Shown: piece after piece, positions 46,033 to 55,197 of the stretch
Layout: each line of letters begins with the position of its first letter
Numbering within the stretch: the first letter of the stretch is position 1
From: an uncultured Porphyromonadaceae bacterium
GTDB taxonomy: Bacteria > Bacteroidota > Bacteroidia > Bacteroidales > Muribaculaceae
Assembly (NCBI GenBank): GCA_947567425.1
Contig: CANOLV010000013.1
Span: 1 to 64,000 of the forward strand
Direction: 5' to 3'
DNA: 64,000 nucleotides
Position numbers and translations under genes: made by a program
Notes under the pieces: model-generated
Told to the model about the DNA's origin: nothing
Seen by the model: the letters and a program-made list of their open reading frames with translations, nothing else
The model's database searches: none

Positions 46033-46397
46033 TTCTTTGATATTAATGAAATATTCGGAATCGCATGATTCTCCATAATGAGTTCAATGTCTTGGAGTAA
46101 ATCTGTGATTCTTGTTGTCTGACATAGTCAGCACACCCGATTTGATACATGGGGATTCTGTTACGATCTCAATGGCTGACATTTATTCTTTTTTGAAATA
46201 CAAAGATAACCAATATCCTGAATCAGGGCTAATTTTACTGTTATAAAACAAGGATTTGTAACTAAAATTCTGATTCGAGGTTGAAAGTTGATTTGTTACA
46301 TGCAGGGACGAAATCATACATTGGCATGATTTATATCAAAGGTAGCGAATAATTGCTTATATTTGTGGCGGATATATTGGATATGTGATTTTGCAAT
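46033..46397. promoter_or_regulatory. Divergent intergenic region, DUF262 pair and yaaA
   Basis: 365 A+T-rich bases with two outward -7 elements: TATCTTTG on the minus strand (46208-46201) toward the DUF262 genes and TATATTTG on the plus strand (46358-46365) toward yaaA, about 33 bases before its ATG. Neither has a TTG at the usual distance. No RNA gene or long inverted repeat was seen. Confidence 0.45.
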
Positions 46398-47171
46398 ATG
46401 CTTGTATTGATAGCTGAATCAAAAACTATGGCACCATGCGCAGGTCAGGTGTCTCCTCAGTTTATGGAGCACCACAGGCCTGTGCTTGAGTCATTGGCTT
46501 GCGATATTATGTGCCGCATGGAGTCAATGACTGTCGATGAACTTGCCTCAAAAGTGAAGATAAGTGTACCTATGGCCCGTAAATTGCGGCAGATGATATA
46601 TGATTTTCCGTATAAGGAATCTGGTTGCGTGGCCATTGAAGCATTTACTGGTGTCGTGTTCAAGGCTTTTGAATATTCATCGCTAAGCGCGAAGGAAAAG
46701 GAGAGAACCAACCGGACTGTCGGTATTGTATCGTCACTTTACGGTTGGTTGCGGCCGGACGACATAATAAAACCGTACAGATTTGACTTCACGAATCAAT
46801 TGGCCCCTGACGGCAAGTCGTTTGCCTCTTTCTGGATACAGAAAGTCACCGATTGCGTGATTTCTTGGATTGAGAATGAAAAGGATTATGATGTGTTGAA
46901 TCTACTGCCCGGAGATGCATCCAGGTGCATTGACTGGAACAGGGTGGGAAAGAGTGCCAAGGTATGGAAGGCTGATTTCCAGGAGATACAGGCTGGCGGG
47001 TCAATAAAAACACCTAATTCAAACCGTTTGAAAATTTTGCGTGGGAAACTATTGCGACAGATAATAACGGATTCCATCGCCACTCCGCAGCAGCTTATGA
47101 CTGTAGAAACGGAATGTTATGCGTCGGAAAAATCATCCGTTCCGGGACAATTGCTGTTTGTTACCGCCTGA
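46398..47171 (+). CDS. yaaA: Peroxide stress protein YaaA (DUF328/UPF0246)
   Basis: 257 residues, cytosolic. Family blocks: LIAESKTM near the start, YSSLSAKEKERTNRTVGIVSSLYGWLRPDDIIKPYR in parts (about 94-130), and a conserved FWIQKVTDC. In Escherichia coli YaaA lowers free iron and limits oxidative DNA damage, and binds DNA. It is divergent from the DUF262 pair and may be part of the same low-G+C segment. The C-terminus is slightly atypical (PGQLLFVTA), but overall length is normal. Confidence 0.88.
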   Translation: MLVLIAESKTMAPCAGQVSPQFMEHHRPVLESLACDIMCRMESMTVDELASKVKISVPMARKLRQMIYDFPYKESGCVAIEAFTGVVFKAFEYSSLSAKEKERTNRTVGIVSSLYGWLRPDDIIKPYRFDFTNQLAPDGKSFASFWIQKVTDCVISWIENEKDYDVLNLLPGDASRCIDWNRVGKSAKVWKADFQEIQAGGSIKTPNSNRLKILRGKLLRQIITDSIATPQQLMTVETECYASEKSSVPGQLLFVTA

Positions 47172-47580
47172 TTAATATTCTGAGGTTTATGGATGGTGAT
47201 GCCGTAGGCCGCGTATCGTGGCCTACGAAATGCGGGTATTATGTTTGTCCGGCTACTCTGTAGCCGTTTTTTGGGGATGAGAGTTGTGGGAATGGGGGAA
47301 ATTGATTAATTTCGCGACATGATGAAGAATCAGACGTGAACATACAATAGGGTTTAGAGAACCTGATCCGTGCTTGCGGATCGCTCAAAATCAATGATTA
47401 GATAGCTGATAGCCAATGTCGTATCCTTACGGCAGGCTTGAAGTTGAAGCGAACATTGACATTTTGGGCGGATATCAGGAGGAATATTTCCTAATAAATT
47501 AATCGACATCGATTGCAGCCACGACTTAGTCCGCAGTGGCCCGGCGATCGATATTTTTTATTCTCTAAACTTAAAAATGT
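47172..47580. other. Intergenic region with palindromic repeats
   Basis: 409 bases. The left part carries the repeat at 47201-47272 (separate entry). Further right are a short hairpin GATCCG/CGGATC near 47367-47384 and an isolated 28-codon frame (47416-47502) that I do not accept as a gene. The stretch just before 47581 is A+T-rich and may hold the promoter of the next gene, but no TAnnTTTG was found there. Confidence 0.4.
47201..47272 (+). repeat. Palindromic repeat unit, terminator-like
   Basis: Two hairpins: CGTAGGCC (47203-47210) with GGCCTACG (47220-47227), then CGGCTAC-TCT-GTAGCCG (47250-47266) followed by TTTTTT. The second hairpin, with its TTTGT prefix and T-run, recurs exactly at 60673-60695, and the GATGCCGTAGGC...AAATGCGGGT segment recurs at 61061-61107. 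It sits right after yaaA and may end its transcript. Confidence 0.7.
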
Positions 47581-48144
47581 ATGAAAACAAATCTCAAACT
47601 CAATTCAAACACTCCTCTTCAAGCTCTCGCATCCAAGGCTCGTAGGGCCGTGGCGATTGCGATGGCCGAGCGTGTCGAAAGACCGAAGAATAATTCTAAT
47701 AAGCGTGCCGTAAGGCAGATTCCGAAGATCGACCGCGATATTCGGTCGATCTTCAAGACCTTGACCTCCAGGGTGGCGGAGGACTCGACCGTGGTGTTGG
47801 AAAAACCGGCGCAAGGCGCCTCATGCACAGGAATAATACGGATCTACCGACATGACGATCTCGTCAGGCAGGAGCATGAGGCCTCATGCCATGAACTGCG
47901 TAGAAATACCACGGAGGGTGGGCGTAGATCCAGGCCATACCGGGCCGCACCCTGCGTGACATACGCATTTTATCCAAATGTCACCGACATTACGAAACTT
48001 GGCTCCATAGCCATATATGGCGAGAATGCGGAATCGCGACTCCGTATGATTCATAATTCCGGTACATTCTTCGGACATGAAGTGGTCAGCGCCAGAATCG
48101 AAATGGGGATGCGCCCGTTTGTCGATGTAAAGCTGCGGTGCTGA
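47581..48144 (+). CDS. Unrecognised basic protein
   Basis: 187 residues, Arg/Lys-rich, without signal peptide or membrane helix. The N-terminal 60 residues are basic and helical (LQALASKARRAVAIAMAER). The C-terminal 80 residues look like a small mixed alpha/beta domain with APCVTYAFYPNVTDITKLG and PFVDVKLRC. Four Cys are scattered, not in a metal-binding spacing. I cannot assign a family. It stands alone, converging on rtcB 44 bases away. Codon use resembles the G+C-rich host genes. A poorly preserved or lineage-specific gene is possible. Confidence 0.6.
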   Translation: MKTNLKLNSNTPLQALASKARRAVAIAMAERVERPKNNSNKRAVRQIPKIDRDIRSIFKTLTSRVAEDSTVVLEKPAQGASCTGIIRIYRHDDLVRQEHEASCHELRRNTTEGGRRSRPYRAAPCVTYAFYPNVTDITKLGSIAIYGENAESRLRMIHNSGTFFGHEVVSARIEMGMRPFVDVKLRC

Positions 48145-48188
48145 AGCCGGCAGGGCACCTATCCGCTCCGGGGCCGTGTAAATGGATT

Positions 48189-49361
48189 TTATCCTTTTAT
48201 CACGGCCACAGGGCTTAGGCGTGTGCGTATGCGTACGAGGTCGGCCTGATCGGCCATCACTTCGTCGATATCCTTATATGCTCCGGCGGCCTCATCGAGG
48301 TCCTCTTTGTGGCGTATGGCGTGGATTACGCCGGCTCGTTCCAGACGGGCTATCTCTTCTTCAAGGGAAAGCTCGTTTCGGGCGGCGGTGCGTGACAGAC
48401 GGCGTCCGGCACCGTGTGAGCATGACATGAACGATTCCGGACTGCCAAGCCCTTCGGTGATATAGGAGCAAGTGCCCTGCGAACCGGGGATTATGCCTAT
48501 CTCGCCTTCGCGGGCAGAGGTGGCGCCCTTGCGGTGGACTATGCAGTTTTCGCCGAAGTGGTTCTCCCACCGTGCATAGTTGTGAGCTATGTTTATTGCC
48601 GCGTCAAATTCAGCTCCGGGTATGGTGTCGCCGATTACCTGACATATGCGCTCCATCATCAGCGACCGATTGCACAGCGCGAAGGCTACACAATACTCCA
48701 TCTCCGCCCAATATTTCTGAAATTCGTCTGTACGCACGGGCAAAAACGCCAGGTTTATGTCTTTCGGCACCGATGCGAACCAACGGCGGTTGAGTAGATC
48801 GGCCTTGTCATTGTAAAATTCGCCTACCTGTTTGCCGAGGTTGCGTGAACCGGAGTGAATCATAATCCAGAGCCATCCGTCATCGTCGCGCTGAAGTTCG
48901 ATGAAGTGGTTGCCTCCGCCGAGTGTCCCGAGCTGTTTTCTGGCGGAAAGTAGCTGGCGCGACACTACATGCATTGAATCGGTGTCGAATCCCTGCGGCA
49001 TATACTTCTCGTCCTGAGCTTGCTTGTGGTGGTCATGTCCGAGCGGAATCTGTCTGCGTATGCCGCGCAGAATCTGTTTGCGGATTACAGTCTCGTCGAT
49101 GCCGGCGATCTGTATATTGGTTTTTACGGCGCACATACCGCACCCTATGTCGACCCCTACGGCATTCGGGATTACCACCCCCTTTGTAGCCAACACGCCA
49201 CCTATCGGCATGCCTTTCCCTCCGTGTGCATCCGGCATGAGGGCCAGATGACTGTGTATAAACGGCAATGTGCATAGGTTCTGCACCTCTTGCTGTCCAT
49301 GTTCGTCCAGATGGCGTACCCAGCTTTTAACTACGGTGTTGTTGATGACTTTTACTTCCAT
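48189..49361 (-). CDS. rtcB: RNA-splicing ligase RtcB
   Basis: 390 residues, the short bacterial RtcB form. Metal-site motif PNAVGVDIGCGM (about 66-76, Cys74), LGGGNHFIE (about 147-155), and CSHGAGRRLSR with the His expected to be guanylylated (around 310). RtcB joins 2',3'-cyclic phosphate and 5'-OH RNA ends using GTP and Mn2+, in RNA repair. A divergent WYL-domain regulator starts 137 bases upstream. No prfH or archease gene is present beside it. Confidence 0.94.
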   Translation of the reverse strand: MEVKVINNTVVKSWVRHLDEHGQQEVQNLCTLPFIHSHLALMPDAHGGKGMPIGGVLATKGVVIPNAVGVDIGCGMCAVKTNIQIAGIDETVIRKQILRGIRRQIPLGHDHHKQAQDEKYMPQGFDTDSMHVVSRQLLSARKQLGTLGGGNHFIELQRDDDGWLWIMIHSGSRNLGKQVGEFYNDKADLLNRRWFASVPKDINLAFLPVRTDEFQKYWAEMEYCVAFALCNRSLMMERICQVIGDTIPGAEFDAAINIAHNYARWENHFGENCIVHRKGATSAREGEIGIIPGSQGTCSYITEGLGSPESFMSCSHGAGRRLSRTAARNELSLEEEIARLERAGVIHAIRHKEDLDEAAGAYKDIDEVMADQADLVRIRTRLSPVAVIKG

Positions 49362-49497
49362 GATTATATGCTTTTATGATGGCCCGGTAAGCATCCCCGC
49401 CGAGCCTCCCGGGGTTTATGATGCAAAGTAAAGATATGACTGCGCAATGATTTTGCGTAGATCGTGGAAAAGTGGTAATTTAGCAAAAAAAAATTAT

Positions 49498-50511
49498 ATG
49501 GCTCAGAATAAAAACGCACTGTTGCGATACCGTACCATTGACCGCTGTCTGCGCAACACCGGACGTCGATGGACCTTGCAGAATCTCGTCGATGCGTGCA
49601 GCGACGCACTGAATGAATATGAAGGCAAGCAGGATCTGGTCAGCACCCGCACCGTACAGCTCGATATACAGATGATGCGCTCCGACCGGCTTGGCTATGA
49701 AGCCCCGATCGAGGTGTACGACAGAAAATATTACCGGTATGCCGATCCGGAATATTCGATAAGCAACCGTCCGCTCTCGCAGCATGACATCGACGTGCTG
49801 AACCGCACGATAGACCTGTTGCGTCAGTTTGACGAGTTTGACCGCTACCATGACATGTCCGATGTGGTGAGCCGCCTTCAGGACAAGGTGGCTTCTGCCG
49901 TCAGGCGCCGTCCTATCGTGGACTTTGAGCGCAATCCCAATCTCAAGGGGCTTGAGCATCTTAATACCCTGTATGACATCATAGCGGCGCGTCAGACAGT
50001 GTGTGTCGACTATCGTTCGTTCAACTCACGCAGTTCACGGCCATTTTTCCTGTTCCCGTATCTATTGAAGGAGTACCGCAACCGCTGGTTCCTGTTCGGC
50101 TCACGCGTCGGCGACATGAAGCTTTTTAACCTTGCCCTTGACCGTATTGTGGATTTTAATGTTTGCCGAGATATTCCATATAAGGAGAATCCTGAATTCT
50201 GCGAGGACTTTTTCGACGATGTGGTGGGTGTGACCAAGCATTCGAGGTTGCGGAAAGAGCATATAGTGTTCCGGGCCGACAATTCGCAGACCGGATACAT
50301 ATTGACCAAGCCCATCCACTCGTCGCAGCGTCTTGTAGAGAGGGACCGAACTGACGGTTCGATGACTTTCGAAATGGATGTGGTCGTCAATCAGGAACTT
50401 ATAGCGCAACTTCTGGCGTTCGGTTCCGGAATTTGCGTCATGTCGCCTCGGTCGCTTGCCAGCCGTCTGCGCGACATACACCGTCGGGCGGCAGAAAAGT
50501 ACACCCCTTAA
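49498..50511 (+). CDS. WYL-domain transcriptional regulator
   Basis: 338 residues from the ATG at 49498; the in-frame 49447 start would add a basic stretch not typical of the family. N-terminal helix-turn-helix (about 5-85: RRWTLQNLVDACSDALNEYEG) is followed by a WYL domain (about 155-235) with TVCVDYRSFNSRSS and FLFPYLLKEYRNRWFLFG, and a WCX-type C-terminal domain (about 250-338). WYL proteins sense nucleic-acid or nucleotide ligands and often control DNA/RNA repair and defence genes. Divergent placement next to rtcB makes rtcB the likely target. Confidence 0.88.
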   Translation: MAQNKNALLRYRTIDRCLRNTGRRWTLQNLVDACSDALNEYEGKQDLVSTRTVQLDIQMMRSDRLGYEAPIEVYDRKYYRYADPEYSISNRPLSQHDIDVLNRTIDLLRQFDEFDRYHDMSDVVSRLQDKVASAVRRRPIVDFERNPNLKGLEHLNTLYDIIAARQTVCVDYRSFNSRSSRPFFLFPYLLKEYRNRWFLFGSRVGDMKLFNLALDRIVDFNVCRDIPYKENPEFCEDFFDDVVGVTKHSRLRKEHIVFRADNSQTGYILTKPIHSSQRLVERDRTDGSMTFEMDVVVNQELIAQLLAFGSGICVMSPRSLASRLRDIHRRAAEKYTP

Positions 50512-50536
50512 AGCCGTTTTCAAGAGCTTTAAGGGG
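50504..50536 (+). terminator. Hairpin at the WYL gene stop
   Basis: CCCCTTAAAG (50504-50513) pairs with CTTTAAGGGG (50527-50536), covering the WYL stop codon. There is no T-run on the plus strand; on the minus strand a short T-rich stretch follows, so it may serve either converging transcript. Confidence 0.45.
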
Positions 50537-50562
50537 CGTGAATTCTGGCGTATGCGGGGAGA

Positions 50563-50769
50563 TTATTCCACGGTGACAAGTTCGATGCCGTATGGCAGAC
50601 CGCGGTTGCTGCTGTAGCGTCGGTCGAACGGATTGTCCCAGTGTTCGAATGCTCCGAGACTTCCTGTCGCCTCTCCGTCAGGCCGGTATGCACCGATGGC
50701 GCAAATGGCCCATTGCGGAATGGGGGTGCGTCGGACTGTTATTGATTGGATATGCTTTGAATCATTCAT
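50563..50769 (-). CDS. Small protein overlapping the purN stop (DUF6926-like?)
   Basis: 68 residues from the ATG at 50769, which overlaps the end of purN by 8 bases (ATGAATGA), suggesting translational coupling. It reads MNDSKHIQSITVRRTPIPQW, then a Gly-rich turn, EHWDNPFDRRY and GLPYGIELVTVE. The pattern 'VRRTPIPQWAICAI ... W-N-F ... G-Y-V-TV' is like the DUF6926 family of small Bacteroidetes proteins, but about ten residues shorter; the resemblance is from memory. No signal peptide. Function unknown. Confidence 0.55.
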   Translation of the reverse strand: MNDSKHIQSITVRRTPIPQWAICAIGAYRPDGEATGSLGAFEHWDNPFDRRYSSNRGLPYGIELVTVE

Positions 50770-51361
50770 CTGCTGCATGGGTGTGGGTGGTCGGCGTAAG
50801 GATGATGTCGCGGACTGCTCTCGGAAAGTGTTCCAGTTCGAGTTGCCGGACTTTACGCTCGACATCTTCCGGGGTGTCGTCCGGCTTGACTTCGGTGCTG
50901 GCTTGGAACATTACGGCGCCTTCGTCGTAATGTTCGCTGACGAGGTGTATGGTGATTCCGGTCCGGTTCTCTCCGGCTTCGACCACCGCCCGGTGCACGT
51001 GTGCTCCATACATGCCTTTACCTCCGAATTTAGGGAGGAGCGAGGGGTGTATGTTGATTATTTGTCCGGGGTAGCGTTCGATGATGAAGGGCGGCACCAT
51101 AAGCAGAAATCCGGCGAGCACGATCGCATCCACGGCGTGGCTTTCGAGCATAGGGAGCATCTTCGAGGGATCGTTGATGTCGGCGCGCGGCATTACGGCG
51201 GTATCCACTCCGAGCGCTTCGGCGCGACTGATCACTCCGGCGTCTGACCGATTACACACGACGAGTACCACGGAAGCCCCTTTGGTGCCGTCAAGGAAAT
51301 ATCTTATAAGATTTTCGGCATTGGAGCCGCTGCCGGATGCGAATACTGCTATTCTTTTCAT
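50762..51361 (-). CDS. purN: Phosphoribosylglycinamide formyltransferase PurN
   Basis: 199 residues from the ATG at 51361 (MKRIAVFASGSGSN; the phosphate-binding loop). The formyl-transfer site INIHPSLLPKFGGKGMYG (His in the centre) and a later Asp (GITIHLVSEHYDEGAV) fit the Asn-His-Asp triad. Transfers formyl from N10-formyl-THF to GAR, third step of purine synthesis. A 68-residue ORF overlaps its stop, and the metallophosphoesterase gene lies 18 bases upstream on the same strand. Confidence 0.94.
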   Translation of the reverse strand: MKRIAVFASGSGSNAENLIRYFLDGTKGASVVLVVCNRSDAGVISRAEALGVDTAVMPRADINDPSKMLPMLESHAVDAIVLAGFLLMVPPFIIERYPGQIINIHPSLLPKFGGKGMYGAHVHRAVVEAGENRTGITIHLVSEHYDEGAVMFQASTEVKPDDTPEDVERKVRQLELEHFPRAVRDIILTPTTHTHAADE

Positions 51362-51379
51362 GCCTATATCAATCAATGT

Positions 51380-52570
51380 CTACCTGTCGGGGGTAAAGTG
51401 CAGTTCTTTTTTCATCCGTCCGCTGTCGTCGATTATCTTGACATCTATGGCACCGTCGCCGGCCTTGATGTCGAGTATGTCCATGTTGGAGTTGATCAGC
51501 AGGGGGAAGTTGAATCCGGCGGATCCCTTCGGGTGGAACTGATGTTCGTGGAGGTGTCCGCTTATGGTCAGGTCGACTCCGGCGGTGTTGAGGATGGGCA
51601 TGAACTTGTCGTTGACCTCGATCTGACCGTGCCAGTCGCGGCCGCCGGGCGGCACGTGGATAAGTACGATCCGCAACGGAGCCGATGCGAATATGTCGGA
51701 CTTTACCGTCTCGGCAAGCCATTCGGCCTCTTCCGTGCGATACTGATCGAATGCCGCGAGGTCGTTGTATTCAATGTCAGAGTCCGGTTTGTCCTCCCCG
51801 GCATCAAGGACCACGAAGCAGACATCGCCACGTCGGAGCGCATAGTACGGCTTGCCTGTGGGAGTGGAGTACAGATCCATGTAGCGCTGCGACTGTGTGC
51901 CGCGTGTCTCATGGTTGCCCCTCACCATATAGAATGGGATCGAGGTGGCGAACAGCCGCGACGATGTGTTGAGAAATCCATTGAAGGGCTGTTCGATAGT
52001 GTTCATATTGTTGACCATGTCGCCGTTGAGCACCATGAAGTCGAGCGATGCCGAGTCGACCTGCTGAAACAGACGGCTGTAGCGAGGGGCATCTTCATGG
52101 ATGTCGTTGACCACGGCAAAGTGCAGGGCTTTTTCTCCCGGATTCATCGTGCGGAAGCGGAACGGGCGGCCGCGGTACACGTCGTTGGCGATTGTGCGGC
52201 CGTAGCGGGTGTCCATGTCGGCGTTTTTGGTCACCTCTTTTGAGTAGACGCGGTAGCGGTAGACCGTGTTGGGTTCAAGCCCCTTGACGGTGATGCGGTG
52301 CATCGTCCCGATATCCTTTTTGCCGAGAGTGGTGCTGAAATGCTTTGGCCGTTCAGTGGCATAGAAGTGTGTGTCGTCGTCGGGCGCCACTTCCACCCAC
52401 GATACGGCGTCGCGGTCGGTGGCCCATATAATGGTAGCTTCGTCCTCGGTCACGTTCTGAAGATACGGAAGGCAGGTGAAGTGCATCGGCACCTCGTCCT
52501 GGGCGCCTGCCCCTATGGTAGAAACGACGGCAAGCAACAGTGTGATGATGGTATGCTGAAGGTATTTCAT
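51380..52570 (-). CDS. Exported metallophosphoesterase with fibronectin-like N-terminus
   Basis: 396 residues: signal peptide (about 1-23, ending GAGAQ), an N-terminal beta-sandwich like the purple-acid-phosphatase fibronectin domain (about 30-145), then a calcineurin-type phosphoesterase domain. Metal motifs in order: AVVNDIHED (Asp-x-His), LNGDMVNN (Gly-Asp), RGNHETRG (Asn-His), HVPPGG and SGHLHEH. Probably removes phosphate from a nucleotide or sugar phosphate in the periplasm; the substrate is not evident. Lies upstream of purN on the same strand. A TAATTTTG (52604-52597, minus) is a possible -7. Confidence 0.87.
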   Translation of the reverse strand: MKYLQHTIITLLLAVVSTIGAGAQDEVPMHFTCLPYLQNVTEDEATIIWATDRDAVSWVEVAPDDDTHFYATERPKHFSTTLGKKDIGTMHRITVKGLEPNTVYRYRVYSKEVTKNADMDTRYGRTIANDVYRGRPFRFRTMNPGEKALHFAVVNDIHEDAPRYSRLFQQVDSASLDFMVLNGDMVNNMNTIEQPFNGFLNTSSRLFATSIPFYMVRGNHETRGTQSQRYMDLYSTPTGKPYYALRRGDVCFVVLDAGEDKPDSDIEYNDLAAFDQYRTEEAEWLAETVKSDIFASAPLRIVLIHVPPGGRDWHGQIEVNDKFMPILNTAGVDLTISGHLHEHQFHPKGSAGFNFPLLINSNMDILDIKAGDGAIDVKIIDDSGRMKKELHFTPDR

Positions 52571-52711
52571 AATGATATGGATAATGATGCGTTATGCAAA
52601 ATTAATAAAAACATCAGGACGCATAAGGGAGGCCGGATGTTTAATTATGTTAAATGTAGCGGCGGGGTCGAGGTATGTGTGTAAATTTGTAGAAACAAGT
52701 GCGAATATATT

Positions 52712-55168
52712 ATGAAACATAGTTTATTGCCAATATCCATGATGCTCGGCCTGGGAATGTGGGCCGGAGCGGCGACAGTAGATGTAACTTCGTTCAGGTA
52801 TGCCGGGCCTTATCCTTTGGCCGCCCCATACGAGATAGACAGTGTGGACAATTCGACGAAACGGTTTGACCGAGTGTCGCTGCTTGACACTCCTGTGTCG
52901 CCCGACCTTGCGCGTTCGGGCCGTGCGTTTGACGGAGCTGTGCTTGACTCGGTCGACGGATGCGCCCTGCATCTGCTCTCGTTCATGCTCGACAACAGCC
53001 GTTACGCCACGGGCACGCTTAAAGTTGACGGTGTGAAGAACTACCGCCTGTATGTCGACGGACATAGGATGGAGTCGGGCGAGCTGAAGCTCAAGCCCTC
53101 GACCCGCGAGGTGGTGATAAAGTGTTTGACAGATTCGGCGTCGGCCGATTCGATAAAGGTGACCATCGACACCGAACGTCCCGAGCTTTTCACGGTCAAT
53201 CCGACCGTGGGACGGCGTTATTCGACCAAAGATATATTCACAGGCAAGTTCATCGGTTCTGCCGAGGTGTCGCCAAGCGGAAAGTATCTTTACACGGGCT
53301 ATATTTATAAGTCGGCCACTGACGGTTCGCCGGTCTATGAATACCGTCTGACCGACATAAGCGGCGAAAAGCTGATCCAGACCCGAAGCGAATATATGAC
53401 CTGGATGCCGAAGAGCGACAAGCTTTATTTCACCCGCCAGCGCGACGGCAAGACTCAGCTTGTGACGCTCGACCCGGCCACCGGCATGGAGGATGTGCTG
53501 GCCTCCGATCTGCCGGAACGCCATTTCACTATGTCGCCTACCGAAGATTTCCTTATATATAATAAGGTGAACGAGGGTCCGAAGGAGAAGAGCTCCTCGC
53601 TCTATGAGATTATCAATCCGGAGGACCGGCAACCCGGTTGGCGCGACCGCGGCCAGCTCGTCAGGTACGACCTTCCGACCGGAATATCGCGGCCTCTGAC
53701 TTTCGGACATAAATATGTGTCGCTGTGCGGCATCTCAGACGACGGCGCCAAGGCGCTCTTCCTCTATTCCGACCAGAATCTGACGAGCCGTCCGACCACG
53801 CTCTTTTCGCTTTATCTGCTCGACCTGGCCACGATGAAGGCCGAATGCCTTGTGGAGCGCGACGGATTCGTGGCCACGGCATCGTTGTCGCCCGACGGAA
53901 AGCGGGTGGCCGTGATGGGGTCGCCGGAAGCCTTTGCCGGGGTAGGGCAGAATGTCGACGAGGGTCTGACCCCGAGCATGTATGACTACCAGCTTTATGT
54001 CATCGACGTGGCCGACCGCCGTGTCAGGCCGCTCACCCGCGACTTCGACCCCTCGATAGAATCGATGCAGTGGGGACGTGCCGACGGATGCATATACTTC
54101 ACCGCGCTCGACGGCGACGCAAAGCCTCTCTACCGTGTGGATCCGGCCACCGGCAAGATCGAAGGTCTCGGAGCCAAGGAGAGCTTCGTCATGAAATATT
54201 CGATCGCGTCGGGCTCGCCTGTGGGCGTGTACTACGGACAAAGCCCCGACAATTCCTACAGACTGTACTCCTTGAACACCCGAAATCTGAAGTCGACGCT
54301 CATCGACGACGTCAGCGCCGTGCGGACAGAAGGAATCAATCTCGGCAAGACGCACCGGTGGACTTACGCCACATCGCGCGGCGACACCATCCAGGCCAGC
54401 TACAATCTGCCGCCGGATTTCGATCCGTCGAAGAGCTATCCGATGATCGTGTACTACTACGGAGGGTGCAGCCCGACGAGCCGCTATCTTGACAGCACCT
54501 ACAATCCGCATCTGTTCGCGGCCAACGGCTATGTGGCGCTCGTGATCAATCCGAGCGGCGCCGCCGGGTTCGGCCAGAACTTCGCCGCGCGCCATGTGGC
54601 CACCGCCGGCGAGGGTGTGGCGCAGGACATCATCGAGGGGGTCAAGCAGTTCACGGCCGAGCATCCGTATGTCAACGCCTCCAAGATAGGATGCTGCGGA
54701 GCCTCCTACGGCGGATTTATGACGCAGTACCTGCAGACCCAGACCGACATCTTCGCGGCCGCTATCTCACATGCCGGCATAAGCGACCACACGAGCTACT
54801 GGGGCGAGGGCTATTGGGGCTATTCCTACAGCGAGGTCAGTATGGCGCATAAGTATCCATGGTCTGACAGCGAACTGTACGTGTCGCGCAGTCCTCTCTA
54901 CAATGCCGACAAGATCAATACCCCGCTCCTGTTCCTGCACGGCGATGCCGACACCAATGTGCCGGTGGGCGAGAGCATCCAGATGTTCACCGCACTTAAG
55001 CTTCTTGGCAAGGAGACCGCCATGGTGGCCGTGAAGGGCGAGAACCACCATATCCTGGAATTCGGAAAGCGCGAGGAGTGGATGAACACCATATTCGCAT
55101 GGTTCGCCAAGCATCTTCAGGACGATCCATCGTGGTGGAACGAGATGTATCCGGCCAAAAGTCTGTGA
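52712..55168 (+). CDS. S9-family prolyl oligopeptidase/dipeptidyl peptidase
   Basis: 818 residues with a signal peptide (about 1-21). The N-terminal two thirds form a beta-propeller (about 160-540, with repeats such as VSPSGKYLYTGYI and SLSPDGKRVAVMGSPE). The C-terminal alpha/beta-hydrolase has the nucleophile elbow GASYGG (Ser665), LHGDADTNVP for the Asp and KGENHHIL for the His. Cleaves short peptides, probably after proline or alanine, in the periplasm or at the surface. Monocistronic; terminator directly after it. A TAAATTTG at 52682-52689 may be its -7. Confidence 0.9.
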   Translation: MKHSLLPISMMLGLGMWAGAATVDVTSFRYAGPYPLAAPYEIDSVDNSTKRFDRVSLLDTPVSPDLARSGRAFDGAVLDSVDGCALHLLSFMLDNSRYATGTLKVDGVKNYRLYVDGHRMESGELKLKPSTREVVIKCLTDSASADSIKVTIDTERPELFTVNPTVGRRYSTKDIFTGKFIGSAEVSPSGKYLYTGYIYKSATDGSPVYEYRLTDISGEKLIQTRSEYMTWMPKSDKLYFTRQRDGKTQLVTLDPATGMEDVLASDLPERHFTMSPTEDFLIYNKVNEGPKEKSSSLYEIINPEDRQPGWRDRGQLVRYDLPTGISRPLTFGHKYVSLCGISDDGAKALFLYSDQNLTSRPTTLFSLYLLDLATMKAECLVERDGFVATASLSPDGKRVAVMGSPEAFAGVGQNVDEGLTPSMYDYQLYVIDVADRRVRPLTRDFDPSIESMQWGRADGCIYFTALDGDAKPLYRVDPATGKIEGLGAKESFVMKYSIASGSPVGVYYGQSPDNSYRLYSLNTRNLKSTLIDDVSAVRTEGINLGKTHRWTYATSRGDTIQASYNLPPDFDPSKSYPMIVYYYGGCSPTSRYLDSTYNPHLFAANGYVALVINPSGAAGFGQNFAARHVATAGEGVAQDIIEGVKQFTAEHPYVNASKIGCCGASYGGFMTQYLQTQTDIFAAAISHAGISDHTSYWGEGYWGYSYSEVSMAHKYPWSDSELYVSRSPLYNADKINTPLLFLHGDADTNVPVGESIQMFTALKLLGKETAMVAVKGENHHILEFGKREEWMNTIFAWFAKHLQDDPSWWNEMYPAKSL

Positions 55169-55197
55169 CTGACGGCCCATTTTAACGAAGTTTAATG

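Noticed and set aside
33320-46400. Active integrative element or prophage
   Set aside because: No integrase, transposase, relaxase, portal or capsid genes were seen; only the boundary repeat suggests past mobility.
47416-47502. 28-codon frame with LGG, superficially like a double-glycine leader peptide
   Set aside because: Too short, no ribosome-binding context or promoter, and no exporter or protease gene beside it.
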